From contig CATKHK010000008.1 in the NCBI GenBank assembly GCA_949751835.1, positions 186,001 to 250,000 of the forward strand: DNA of 64,000 nt, in the 5' to 3' direction. The DNA is from Blepharisma japonicum. Taxonomy: Eukaryota; Ciliophora; Heterotrichea; Heterotrichida; Blepharismidae. The notes beneath the pieces are model-generated. The model was not told where the DNA came from and made no database searches. It saw only the letters and a list, made by a program, of their open reading frames with translations. Shown here piece after piece: positions 10,840-20,238 of this stretch (positions are counted from its first letter, which is position 1; the number at the start of each line of letters is the position of its first letter). The position numbers were made by a program, and so were the translations under genes.

Positions 10840-11224
10840 TTTTAAATTTTAATAAATATTGAATTTAATTATTAAAAAATTTTAACATAAATTTTATCTT
10901 AGCAAGTCAAATCATAGAGAAATTTGAAGAATAAATAAACTTAATATTTAAATCTTTTAATCTATCAACTATTCTAATTAGCTTCATTTATAATTTGATG
11001 CTACCTATAAACCTAATGCTAACCATTTTTGAAATCATATATTAGTAAGCATCATGATTCTAGGTAATCTAGGGATGAATTTTTCATTATAATGAATTCA
11101 AAGTTAAAGCAATATAGTCTATGAAAATATGGATCTAATTATAAATTTTATTTTAGTGTTCTTAGTTGGCTTCAACATTGCTGAAACTCCTTCTTAATAA
11201 TTATTAATATAATCTACAGCTAAA
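10840..11224. other. Intergenic, no gene seen
   Basis: A very AT-rich spacer between the divergent GH47 and coiled-coil genes, so it probably holds both promoters. No open frame or RNA-like structure was recognised. Confidence 0.5.
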
Positions 11225-12613
11225 ATGGCGTCAAATTATCTTCAAGCCCAACTTGATTCTCTTAATACTTCAAAAATAATTCTTGATTCGATCTCTAAAC
11301 AAGTTTCTGATTCCCTCATCTCAGTTTTCACATCAGTCCAAGCCAGGCTCCTCTTCAAACCAGCAAAAATTCCCAAGAAACTCAAAACTTATGTCGATTC
11401 AAACCAAATCCCACCCTCTAAAAATTATGAAAAAAGTAAAACGAATGACTCATTTATAGATGAAGCTGAAAAAGCGAAAGCAGCCAAAAAGCTTACAAAA
11501 AAGCTTGAAAAGGAAATGCAAGAAAGGGAAAGACGAAAACATGAAAGAGAGCAAGAGATGCTGCTCAAAGAAGAGCAAGAAAGATATGAGCTTGAAAAAC
11601 TAAAAGAATTAGCATTAAAAGAGCAAGAAGACTTAAAAAATCAGCGGCTAAAAGAATTAAAAGAAAAATCTGAAGCAAGAAAACGTGAAATTGCTACAAT
11701 GAAAGAAATTGGTGAAACTGAATATAAAAAAGTTACATCTGAGAAGCCTTTATACAAAAAGATCCAAGAAAGCTACCAGCAAGAAATTTTAATGCCAGAA
11801 TTAGAAAAGAAAAAAGCAGAATTAGCAAAGAAAAGAATTTTATTCAAACCCTTAGATCGCTATGATATAATGGAGCACTCAAAGCATCATGATGAACTTA
11901 AGCGAGAATTTGAAGAACGCAGGAAGCAAAACATAAAAAATCGGTCTTTAGAGTATAAAATGAATGCAGCGTCATTAAGTTTAAAAACAAGATTCACAGA
12001 TGTTATATTAGAAGAAGAAAAAAGGAAAAAGGAAGAGCTTGAAAAGCAAGGGATTATAAAAAAAAACTTATATGAAAAGAAGCAGCAGTATGCAGAAATT
12101 GTAAAAGAAATGTTTCAGCCTACAGTTGATCCTTATAAGCAGCATGAAATGCAGCTCATTATAGAAAAGTTGAAGCATAATATTCCCATGAGATCTACTT
12201 CCCACACTCAATCATCTAGAAGTGTATCTGAAAAAAGATCAGAGAGCTCACGAGAAAAGGATACTAAGTCAGTTTTAAACAGAAAATGGAAAGAAAATCC
12301 CATGATTCCTAAGCCAAAACCTAAAAGAGAACCGGTATTGATCGACTATTTAGGTGAAAGAAGAAATCAAAGAAAGCAAGAGCAAGTCTCCGAAATTCAA
12401 AGGATTGACTGAGAAGACGACGTTTATGATGAAAATTTAACTGAAGAGGAAAAAGCTGAAAAACTTAAAGCAAAAGCTGCAATGATGGAAAAAATTGCCA
12501 AAAAACATGAAATTAAATTAAATGGAGTAAATGAATTAGATATGGTTGACCAAGTTAATGAGATGTACATCAACGCAATCAAAGCCAAATTGGCTGTTCT
12601 GGAGCAAGTATAA
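11225..12613 (+). CDS. Long coiled-coil protein, unknown
   Basis: A 462-residue protein with a single TGA read as Trp near the end (QRIDWEDDVYDENL). Residues about 75-310 form an almost unbroken charged coiled coil rich in Glu, Lys, Arg and Gln (KKLEKEMQERERRKHEREQE). A basic, Ser- and Pro-rich stretch follows (about 325-385, PMIPKPKPKREPVLIDYLGE), then a short helical tail. The character is that of a cytoskeletal or ciliary/basal-body structural protein, but no family motif is recognised. ATG 11225 lies right after an AT-rich leader and is the first in frame. The stop TAA is 33 bp from the stop of the convergent F-box gene. Confidence 0.75.
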
Positions 12614-12646
12614 ATAATAAAGATTTTCCTACCAAAATTAATTTTA

Positions 12647-13648
12647 TTAGGACTTATTTATATTCAATCTTGTACCTTTAATCATGTCAACTGCAAGACA
12701 ATTGATTTGTTTGTTTTCCTTCAAACATTTAATAATGTTTTTGGTGTTTTTTATAATCATATTTACTAGTAAATTTCTCCTTTCGTATGATTTGGCAATA
12801 TCACAAAAGCAATCTGCCAAATAGGTTTCTCCAGAGTTATTCAGCCTCTCATATATTTCCTCGATTACAGCTCTTGGGTACACATCAAAATCCAAGTATG
12901 CTGCTTGGTAATGCACTCCTCTTTTCCAGAATCAAAACATATTTAATCTTTCTTGAGAAAAAGCTAGCTTAGCGTCTCCTCAATTAATTTCTTTTTGATT
13001 TGTAAGCATGCATTTTTGGCAAATCGGCCTTTTTCTTACATGGCATTTATAAATTAATTCATGCCCTGTTTCTCGGCATATATTACAACTCATATAAGTT
13101 GTTTGAAAATATCTTTCCCTTACGCTGCCGCCAATTAAACAAATCTGTCCGAAATCCCTCAGCAAGTAAAAGGATCAAATTTCATTAGTTCAGCAAAGCT
13201 CATAGAGGTCCTTATTGACTAAAGAAATAGCCCCTAGGACTTCCTTATAATTCAAAAATTTTAAAACTTCAAGTCACGGTCTCTTCAAATTCGTCTGAAT
13301 TGGCCCTTGCATCGTTTTAGTAATCACAATCTGTGGAATTTGTGTTGATCGCAGTGCAAAATTTCAATTGTCTATCCACTTCATTATTTCAGGGTCATTG
13401 ATTTCTTGGGGGATAGTAAGAGGTATTAGCATTTTAAAATCTCTTGGGCTAACACATTTTATGTGGAATGTCCTGGTTTCTATTTGGAATATTAATTTGA
13501 AGCCCATCTGTATTACTACATCGTCGGTAATTGCTTCGTTACATTCGTAGCAGTATTCACATATATCGTTTTCTTCTAATTTTACAAGAGAAATGCCTTG
13601 AATAATACTTCGCGTTAATCTGAATTTTTCTATACTCAAGTAAGCCAT
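12647..13648 (-). CDS. F-box-like protein with Cys-rich zinc-binding segments
   Basis: A 333-residue protein in one frame once at least seven TGA codons are read as Trp. The N-terminal part has a Cys/His cluster resembling a PARP-type zinc finger (CEYCYECNEAI ... FHIKC). The middle holds an F-box-like helix set, PWLEVLKFLNYKEVLGAISL followed by VNKDLYELCWTNEIWSFYLL, with TGA supplying Trp at hallmark places. A second Cys cluster follows (CNICRETGHELIYKCH, then CQKC). F-box proteins recruit substrates to SCF ubiquitin ligases, and that role is inferred here from the motif alone. ATG 13648 is the first true ATG of the frame. Confidence 0.68.
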
Positions 13649-14004
13649 TGCATCCAAATATCTAATTGAAAGAATAATACAAATTTCACATTTTTATAAC
13701 GAAATTCAGAAATCTACCAGAAACTGTAGGTAATAAAGAGAAAATTTAAAAATGTATACTGAAATGCAACTCATCATTTGGCAGAGAATGACCCGTAGCT
13801 ACCATTACAATTTTTTGAAAAATTTAAATCAATGGATAAGATTTATTTTAAAATTATTATGGATTTATTTAAATACAAAAATTTTGAGAGAAATTTTCCT
13901 ATGCTCTTTTCTCTGTCAACTTCATTATCACACTTTATTCAAGCTTCTTCTCAAGCTTTGCATTTCCCTTAAAATTAAGCTTCTTTTAAAAATGCCTAAT
14001 AAAA
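13649..14004. other. Intergenic, no gene seen
   Basis: An AT-rich spacer between two divergent genes. A short plus-strand frame at 13752-14036 overlaps the SAS-6-like start in another frame, has no recognisable protein and reads as low-complexity Leu/Lys/Phe. Confidence 0.5.
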
Positions 14005-14673
14005 ATGAGCGAAGATCGTGGAAACAGCTTAATTAACTCCTTTGACTTCTCAGCAATTGAAGAAATGGACCCTAGCCTAAGCGATGGCCATCATGTAGCT
14101 TATGATCGTGAAGTTCCATTTGAACTCAGAATTCAAGAGTCAGGAAGTGGGCCTCAAGAAGTTGGTACCTTAGAAGCTATAAAGGTAAAAGTACTTGTTT
14201 TAGGTGAAAACACGAATCCTCAGCATGTGAAGATTGAATTAACAAGCGAAAATGACCTCTTCTTTCACTATATTCATTCTTTAGATGAAGCTGCCTTTCG
14301 CCAACTCCAAGAAACTCAAAAATTGATGATCGAGTTTTCAGAACTCCCAACAATTCTTATTAGGATGCTGAATTCCTGCATAAAAGAGCCACATAACTTT
14401 TTGGCTGTTTTTATTATGCATAGAGATGGAAGAGCAAGGCTTGACTTCATTCAGAACATGGAATATAAGTTCATTGAACTGCTATCGCTGGATTTTATGG
14501 CAAGCACTGAAGAAATGGTTCGTCAGCAGATTACTTATCGTTATAATGCTGTTAAAAGCAAGCTTGCTATTATGCAAGCTAGACTGCAAGATGTGAATGC
14601 GCTTATTAAAGTTAAAAACCCATCTCTATTGCTGCAATTGCAAAAACAGTCAAGGAAACCTGCTCAAGGGTAA
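14005..14673 (+). CDS. SAS-6-like head-domain protein (SAS6L type)
   Basis: A 222-residue protein with no TGA or intron. It matches the SAS-6 N-terminal head: YDREVPFELRIQ, then HVKIELTSENDLFFHYIHSL, LDEAAFRQLQETQKLMIEFS, ELPTILIRMLNSCI and YKFIELLSLDFM. In full SAS-6 this head dimerises to build the nine-fold centriolar cartwheel and is followed by a long coiled coil. Here the protein ends after a short helix (about 175-215), as in the SAS6-like paralogues described from protists, where the product sits at apical or basal-body structures. An assembly role at the basal bodies of the ciliary rows is inferred. A role other than SAS6L (for example CCDC61/VFL3, which has a related head) cannot be excluded. 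Confidence 0.75.
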   Translation: MSEDRGNSLINSFDFSAIEEMDPSLSDGHHVAYDREVPFELRIQESGSGPQEVGTLEAIKVKVLVLGENTNPQHVKIELTSENDLFFHYIHSLDEAAFRQLQETQKLMIEFSELPTILIRMLNSCIKEPHNFLAVFIMHRDGRARLDFIQNMEYKFIELLSLDFMASTEEMVRQQITYRYNAVKSKLAIMQARLQDVNALIKVKNPSLLLQLQKQSRKPAQG

Positions 14674-15297
14674 CTAAAAATTATTTAAGATTTTAAATGA
14701 ATCTATTCCAAAGATTAACAATAAATATGTGACTCATTAATAAATATCCAGTTTGATTGACCATTTTTATATACTTTCTCAAATCGAGAAATAATAATTG
14801 TTTAATACGCAAACTATTCCTTTCATTAAATTTCAATAAAAGCAATATTTTTAATTGTTATCGCAAATAAAGATAAAAATTATCTTCAAAAAGCAGCCAA
14901 AAAAAATTAACCAAAAAATGTATACACATTTAGACAGTCCGATTCCCACTGTCAAAAATTCTATATACAATTTAATTAAAAAATAATGTATAAGAATAAT
15001 ATAAGTTAAATTATTTTCGAAAATTCTTACTTCATTATTGATCAGGCTCTATATTTGGTACGTGTAATCTTTCAAGTATTGCAAATAAGCATTTAACTCT
15101 AAAATAATCCAAGTTATTGAGAATTACGATCCTAAAACACGAATTATAATATTTTAGATCAGTTTTTTCTAAATACTCTAATCAAGATGTCATCAGAAAT
15201 ATCACCTTTTCTCTTTAAAACTAAATTTTATTATTGGGAAAACCACTTACTGGATATGCTTAGAATGGTAAATTTAAAATTACCTCTTATAATAAAC
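14674..15297. other. Intergenic, no gene seen
   Basis: AT-rich DNA with frequent stops in every frame. It is the left edge of a gene-poor block (14.7-19.5 kb) that holds only the two unknown paralogues and a possible decayed gene. Confidence 0.5.
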
Positions 15298-16116
15298 TTA
15301 AGCACAAATTTTACCAAATTTAACCTTGAAAGAGCATCTAATAGTATCTTTGTTAGAAAATTCATCATTGGTTTCTTGCTTTTCTTCTTGAGGGATCTTT
15401 TTACAATTTTCAGATCCAGCCCATTTGGAATTATCTGTCCGAACTGTAAAGATGCTTGGGAGGAATGAGTTGCTATAGCTCAAAGGAAACCAAGGCTCGA
15501 GCCCCAGATCTTGGATCATATAGCAGTTCATGTATTTCTTTATCATGAGTCATTTTTCTACACATTCATTTGAGTGGACTCCATTACAACACATGAAATC
15601 AAACTTATCGCAAAGGCTTTCTGGATTAAGATCTGCAAATAAGAATTCAACATAATAATAAAATGTTTCTCTAACTCCAATATGAGTAAAAAATTCATTG
15701 CAAAGGGTTGAGTTAAAACTTTTTTCGAAGTATGGACCTTTGCCTTTTTTCTTATTTTTTCCATCTGTACTTGATGAATTTTCAGTGCATGATATAGGCT
15801 CAAGAACGTCCATGTATTTTTCATAGCAGCCAGCTAAAGCTTGCCAAACCCTTAAGGCATTGTATGGATTTCCTCTAATTCTGTTCAGTGTTTTTGACGG
15901 CAGAACATTTTTCCTTATCTGGCGAACTGCTCTTTTAAAACCTCGAATCAGCTTGCATCTAAGATACTCTTTTTTAGGAGGCAAAGTTTTATATTCACTA
16001 CAAGTATAAAACAATTTGCGAATGAAAGCATCTTTCTTGCTTTTTCTGCCTGGATGGTGGCTTATGACAGGTTTTATATCGAGAAGAAGGGGATCAATGG
16101 ATAACACTCTTTGCAT
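15298..16116 (-). CDS. Unknown protein, tandem paralogue A
   Basis: A 272-residue protein with one TGA read as Trp (codon after CVEK). It is a close paralogue of the gene at 17095-17907 over its whole length. Shared blocks are SIDPLLLDIKP, HPGRKSKKDAFIR, the basic KKEYLRCKLIRGFKRA, LPSKTLNRIRGN, ALRVWQALAGCYEKYM, LCDKFDFMCCNGVH and KKYMNCYMIQDLGLEPWFP. The strongest conservation is in the basic core (about 48-80) and in a Cys-rich part near residue 175 (CDKFDFMCC). There is no signal peptide or membrane span. I do not recognise the family. The basic, Cys-containing core would fit nucleic-acid binding, but that is only a guess. Stop TAA. Confidence 0.7.
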
Positions 16117-17094
16117 TTATTATTATAAATCATAATTAGTTAGCAAAATTAATCTTTATTGATTTAGCTTATGTCTTATATATGGAGATAATATTACTAA
16201 ATATTTCTGCCTATATAAATTATTCTTTCGGAAGAAAAATTAAATCGAGATGATAGATGGTACTAAGAAGTGTAAAGTATGAAGTTTATTCAGTTTAAAA
16301 ATAAAAAGATTTCATTTCCACAAAATCAAACGATCTTCTCAGGCTTATTCAAAACTTAGAGAAAATATAAAAATGGCTTTATTTTAATTATTCGTGTTTA
16401 AATAAAAATAAAAATGAACTATTCTTTAATTTGCAATATGCTTTACATTCAAACTTATATAAAGGTAATTTTTTAAAAATCTTAAAAAAAGAAAGAAAGC
16501 ATGCTCCAATTTTGAAAAATTATTATTGAATTTAAATTCAATAAACTTCGTTATATAAGCTTTAGTTCAAATCTTATAAAAGCCTTTGAAAAAAATGAAT
16601 TAAAGCTTTATACACATAGCAAAAAGTATTTCCACACAAATTTGAAAGAGTAAGGGTAATTTATGCAAATATTGGAATAAGCAAGCCTTAAATTTATACT
16701 GTATTGATATTCAATATTTCAATGCTTTCATATTTTGAATGCGCGTGTAAAATAAGAGTGATTATTTTATTCTTTATATATTAAAAAAATTTCTTAAAGA
16801 AAAGAAATAAATTGAAATGGAAGAGTGGCTTATGGCTTTATGGAATTTAAGGAATAAAAAAACTGCATTTTCATGAAATCAAATGTTACTTCAAGGCTTT
16901 TTAACATTTGGTAGAATAAATATAAAATGGATAATTTTATTGTGCATTTAATTAAAATTTGCAAATATATAATTTTAGCTATCCTAATATATTTATTATT
17001 CTTTATACTCAAGCTCATGCAAGCTGATAAAAAGTCAACTTAAAAAACCTGATCTTAATTTTAAAAATTTTTTAATGCCGCTATCAATAAATAT
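16117..17094. other. Spacer between the tandem paralogues
   Basis: About 1 kb of AT-rich DNA with no supportable frame. A 62-codon minus frame at 16830-17018 is low-complexity and was rejected. I did not see a third, broken copy of the flanking genes in it. Confidence 0.5.
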
Positions 17095-17907
17095 TTAGTA
17101 TAATCTATTAAATCTGAACTTAAAGGATGAATTAAAATTCCTCCAGCTCCAAATTTTGCTAATTGTCTTGCAGCTTGTTGATACTTGCAAAATGGTTTCC
17201 CGATTTTCAATTCCATCCTTTGTGGAATGGTCTATTTGAACTGTAAAAATGCTTGGCAGAAATGAACTACTATAAGTTGAAGGAAACCAAGGTTCTAATC
17301 CAAGATCTTGAATCATATAGCAATTCATGTATTTTTTTATCATGAGCCATTTTTCTATGCATCCACTTGTGTGAACACAGTTGCAGCACATGAAATCAAA
17401 TTTGTCACACAGAGCTTCTGGATTAAGATCAACAAATAGGAATTCAATATAGTAGTAAAACGCTTCTCTTACTTCATTATGAAAGAAAAAATCTTTACAA
17501 TAAGATGAATTGAAATTTTTTGCTAAATATTCGAATTTTTCCTTATTTTCCTCACCACCTTTATGACAATTTTCAGTGCATGACAAAGGCTCAAGAATTT
17601 CCATATATTTTTCATAGCAGCCTGCTAAGACTTGCCATACTCTAAGCGCATTGCATAGATTTCCTCTAATCCTGTTTAATGTTTTCGATGGCAGTATGTT
17701 TTTGGCTATTTGACGAATAGCCCTTTTAAAGCCTCGAATTAGTTTACATCTTAAGTACTCTTTTTTAGGATTAATCATTTTAGATTTCCGAAATGTATAA
17801 AAATGACTGCGGATGTAAGCATCCTTTTTTCTCTTGCGTCCTGGATGCTGATTTGAACTTGATTTTAAATTTATGAGGAGTGGATCAATGGATATTATTC
17901 TTTTCAT
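17095..17907 (-). CDS. Unknown protein, tandem paralogue B
   Basis: A 270-residue protein from ATG 17907 to TAA, with no TGA codon. It aligns end to end with the gene at 15298-16116, differing mainly in the middle (about 120-150) and the last 35 residues. Conserved blocks include HPGRKRKKDAYIR, KKEYLRCKLIRGFKRAIRQI, ALRVWQVLAGCYEKYM, CDKFDFMCC and MNCYMIQDLGLEPWFP. Where paralogue A uses TGA for the Trp in EKWLMIKKYM, this copy uses TGG, which directly supports the TGA=Trp reading. Same strand and ~1 kb spacing indicate tandem duplication followed by long divergence. Function unknown. Confidence 0.72.
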   Translation of the reverse strand: MKRIISIDPLLINLKSSSNQHPGRKRKKDAYIRSHFYTFRKSKMINPKKEYLRCKLIRGFKRAIRQIAKNILPSKTLNRIRGNLCNALRVWQVLAGCYEKYMEILEPLSCTENCHKGGEENKEKFEYLAKNFNSSYCKDFFFHNEVREAFYYYIEFLFVDLNPEALCDKFDFMCCNCVHTSGCIEKWLMIKKYMNCYMIQDLGLEPWFPSTYSSSFLPSIFTVQIDHSTKDGIENRETILQVSTSCKTISKIWSWRNFNSSFKFRFNRLY

Positions 17908-18835
17908 TTATAATTATGTTTAAGTTTTTTTAAAAGTTAAAGAATACAAATTATTCTTAAAAATTACATTTAAAAATATATTAATGAAGATTGCAGGAAT
18001 ATATTTCTGAATATAATTTGAATATTTTAGCTCTTATTTTTTCAGTTTAAATTATTATTTCAATAGTCTGAGGAACATAGAACTCATTTTTAACATAGAA
18101 TCTTTGAGCTTAATGATGAGCGAATTGAAAAAACAGCAATTGCAAATGTATAACGTATTTTCTGTGACCTTTTATTTATTTTACAACAATTTACAATAAA
18201 TATGGTTTTGAAGAATTATCCTTACTGAACTATTGTAAAATGAATAACGAATTTATGTTGAATTAAATAGAATTTTGTTGATTATCTAGCAATATTAAGC
18301 GTGAAAAATTCAGATTATAAAATTTTTTTTTCTTAATTGTCTTAAGCTTAATAAAATTTTAATCGATTTAATTGTAATTAATCAGCAAAAGCTGCTTTAA
18401 TTAAAGCAATATATGGAAGTATAGTAAATCTAAAAATTAAAAAGCGAATTTTTTCTTTGACAAACTAATTCAAAATTTGCCATTTTATTCCCTTTACTAG
18501 AATATTTAAATTTTTTAAAACAGAAAACAATCCTATTTAGAAATATATATCGCTTTTTCAGAAGGCCAACTATCAAAGCAGCACTTGGTTAATAACATTA
18601 AATTTTTACTTATTTAGCACCATATTTCTTATTTATTTTATTTTTTTATGATGGGTTTTCAAGTATTGCATTAGAATTAACTAAATAATTAGCACTCTTC
18701 ATTTTAAAATACATTCAAAATACGCAAGAAGGAAACTCTAAATAGTAATTCATCGGCAGAGCTTACTTAGGTTATAATCTATAAAATCTCAGAATCAGAA
18801 GTAAGAAATTTTTGATCGTTAGTGGATTCATATAT
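17908..18835. other. Intergenic, no gene seen
   Basis: AT-rich DNA, stops in all frames, no repeat or RNA gene recognised. Confidence 0.5.
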
Positions 18836-19360
18836 GAGCAATTAGAGAAAACGCATTGCAGCAATAAGAGCAAATGCTTAAAATTAGGGTTTATTAGCGT
18901 GTAATCGGAAAGACAGGTGGTCATAAATACAATCCAAATTCTCAATGATCTTAATATGAAAAATTTTCTAAGAGAGTAATTTTTAATGATAAGTCATTTA
19001 ACGATATTGAAAAAGAAGATAAAGAAAGAAATAATTAATGCAAATAATTGAATTAAGTGTTATTAATAACTATCAAATTACTAAATGCTTGAAACATATA
19101 CAAAATAGCTCTTAAAAATCGGAAAATTCCAAAATAATTTGGAATGACGAGGAAAAGCCCCAAATATAATCCGAAAATATTTAAAGATGAGGAATTCCGG
19201 AATAAAGAGCCTGGACTAAATTTATTATCCAAAATAATGAAAATATAGACTTTGCTATGCTCCGATCATTAATGGAATCCCACCGAGTCACTGCTTCAGG
19301 ACACAATTGCAAGTGCTTAAGAAAATGATTGTTAGCAAATCAAATCTAGTTATTTAGCGC
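18836..19360 (+). pseudogene. Possible decayed tesmin/TSO1-like CXC-domain gene
   Basis: A stretch richer in G+C than its surroundings, with short coding-like fragments in several frames, in the order of a tesmin/TSO1 CXC protein. The fragments are KTHCSNKSKCLKLG (18850s, like CnCkkSkClKlYC), SERQVVINTIQILNDLN, RKSPKYNPKIFKDEEF (19150s, like RNP.AF.PKI) and GHNCKCLRKW (19300s, like GCnCkkS.CLKkYC). No continuous frame joins them, and key Cys residues are missing. This is a pattern-based call that could be chance resemblance. Confidence 0.28.
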
Positions 19361-19496
19361 ATTTTATGTACCACAGTTTTTAATGATCTCTTTTTATGAA
19401 ACTGAAGGTATTTTTCGATGTTTTTTCCTTCCTTCTCCTCTCGGCAGCAGTAAAAAATCTTATGAGTTTAATTCTAAATTATTAATATCTTTAAAT

Positions 19497-20111
19497 ATGC
19501 AAGAAGACAAAAAGTAAAATTTATATAGAGACGGCCTTTTCAAAATCGTAATTATTGGCGACTCAGGGGTCGGAAAGTCTTGCTTGTTAGCCAGATACAC
19601 ATATGAGCAGTTTGACGAAGCTCACATTGTTACAATAGGAGTAGATTTTCAAATTCGGACTTTAAACGTGGACGGTAAAAATATTATGCTTCAAATAGTA
19701 ATTTTTATTTAGTGAGACACAGCTGGCCAAGAGAGGTTCCGAACAATCATCACAGGGTATTACCGAAATGCTGACGGAGTAATTTTTGTTTTTGATAAAA
19801 CTAACAGGGAAAGTTTCAACCATATAGATGACTGGGTAAAAGAAGTAGACAAGTTTTCAGGGACTTGCACGGCAAGAATTTTGGTAGGGAATAAGTCTGA
19901 TATGCCTGGAGGAGTAAGTAAAGAAGAAGCAGAAGAAAAAGCAAGCAAATTTGGATTTAAATATATTGAATCAAGTGCTAAAAAAAACTACCAAGTAGAT
20001 TTGATTTTTGAATCAATTGCAAAATCACTTATACAAATCCAGAATATCCCCCAAAGAGAGTCAACAAGACTTAGCAAAGCTCCCCATAAGAAAAAGAAAA
20101 AATGCTGCTAA
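19497..20111 (+). CDS. Rab-family small GTPase
   Basis: A 194-residue protein after removal of introns 19514-19528 and 19698-19712. All G motifs are present: GDSGVGKS (P-loop), TIGVDF (switch I), WDTAGQERF (switch II, Trp encoded by TGA directly after intron 2), GNKSD and [18 protein letters not shown] places it near the Rab1/Rab8 group. It ends in a lysine run and CC, the dual-geranylgeranylation site that anchors Rabs to membranes. Rabs cycle between GTP and GDP states to direct vesicle traffic. Start ATG 19497 gives MQEDKK before the GTPase fold. The exact Rab subfamily is not settled. Confidence 0.93.
19514..19528 (+). other. 15-nt intron 1 of Rab gene
   Basis: GTAAAATTTATATAG. It sits after five codons plus two bases. 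Retention would create TAA at the junction. Removal links the ATG to the GTPase fold. Confidence 0.88.
19698..19712 (+). other. 15-nt intron 2 of Rab gene
   Basis: GTAATTTTTATTTAG, phase 0, with an in-frame terminal TAG if retained. The next codon is TGA, the Trp of WDTAGQ. The intron has the same sequence as the one at 30297-30311. Confidence 0.93.
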
Positions 20112-20238
20112 GAGCGTATATCTCATTGGCTTATAGAATTAAATAATCTAAATTCAATTATGTAGATATCTCTATATCTACTAGCTTTTATTCTCTTTTA
20201 AAAAATTAATTGTATAATTCCAGAAAGGCAAATTAAGT

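Noticed and set aside
13752-14036. Plus-strand 94-codon frame upstream of the SAS-6-like gene
   Set aside because: Low-complexity Leu/Lys/Phe/Ile composition, overlaps the true start in another frame, no homology signs.
15187-15468. Plus-strand 93-codon frame
   Set aside because: It lies mostly over the minus-strand paralogue A, and its peptide is the antisense shadow of that gene.
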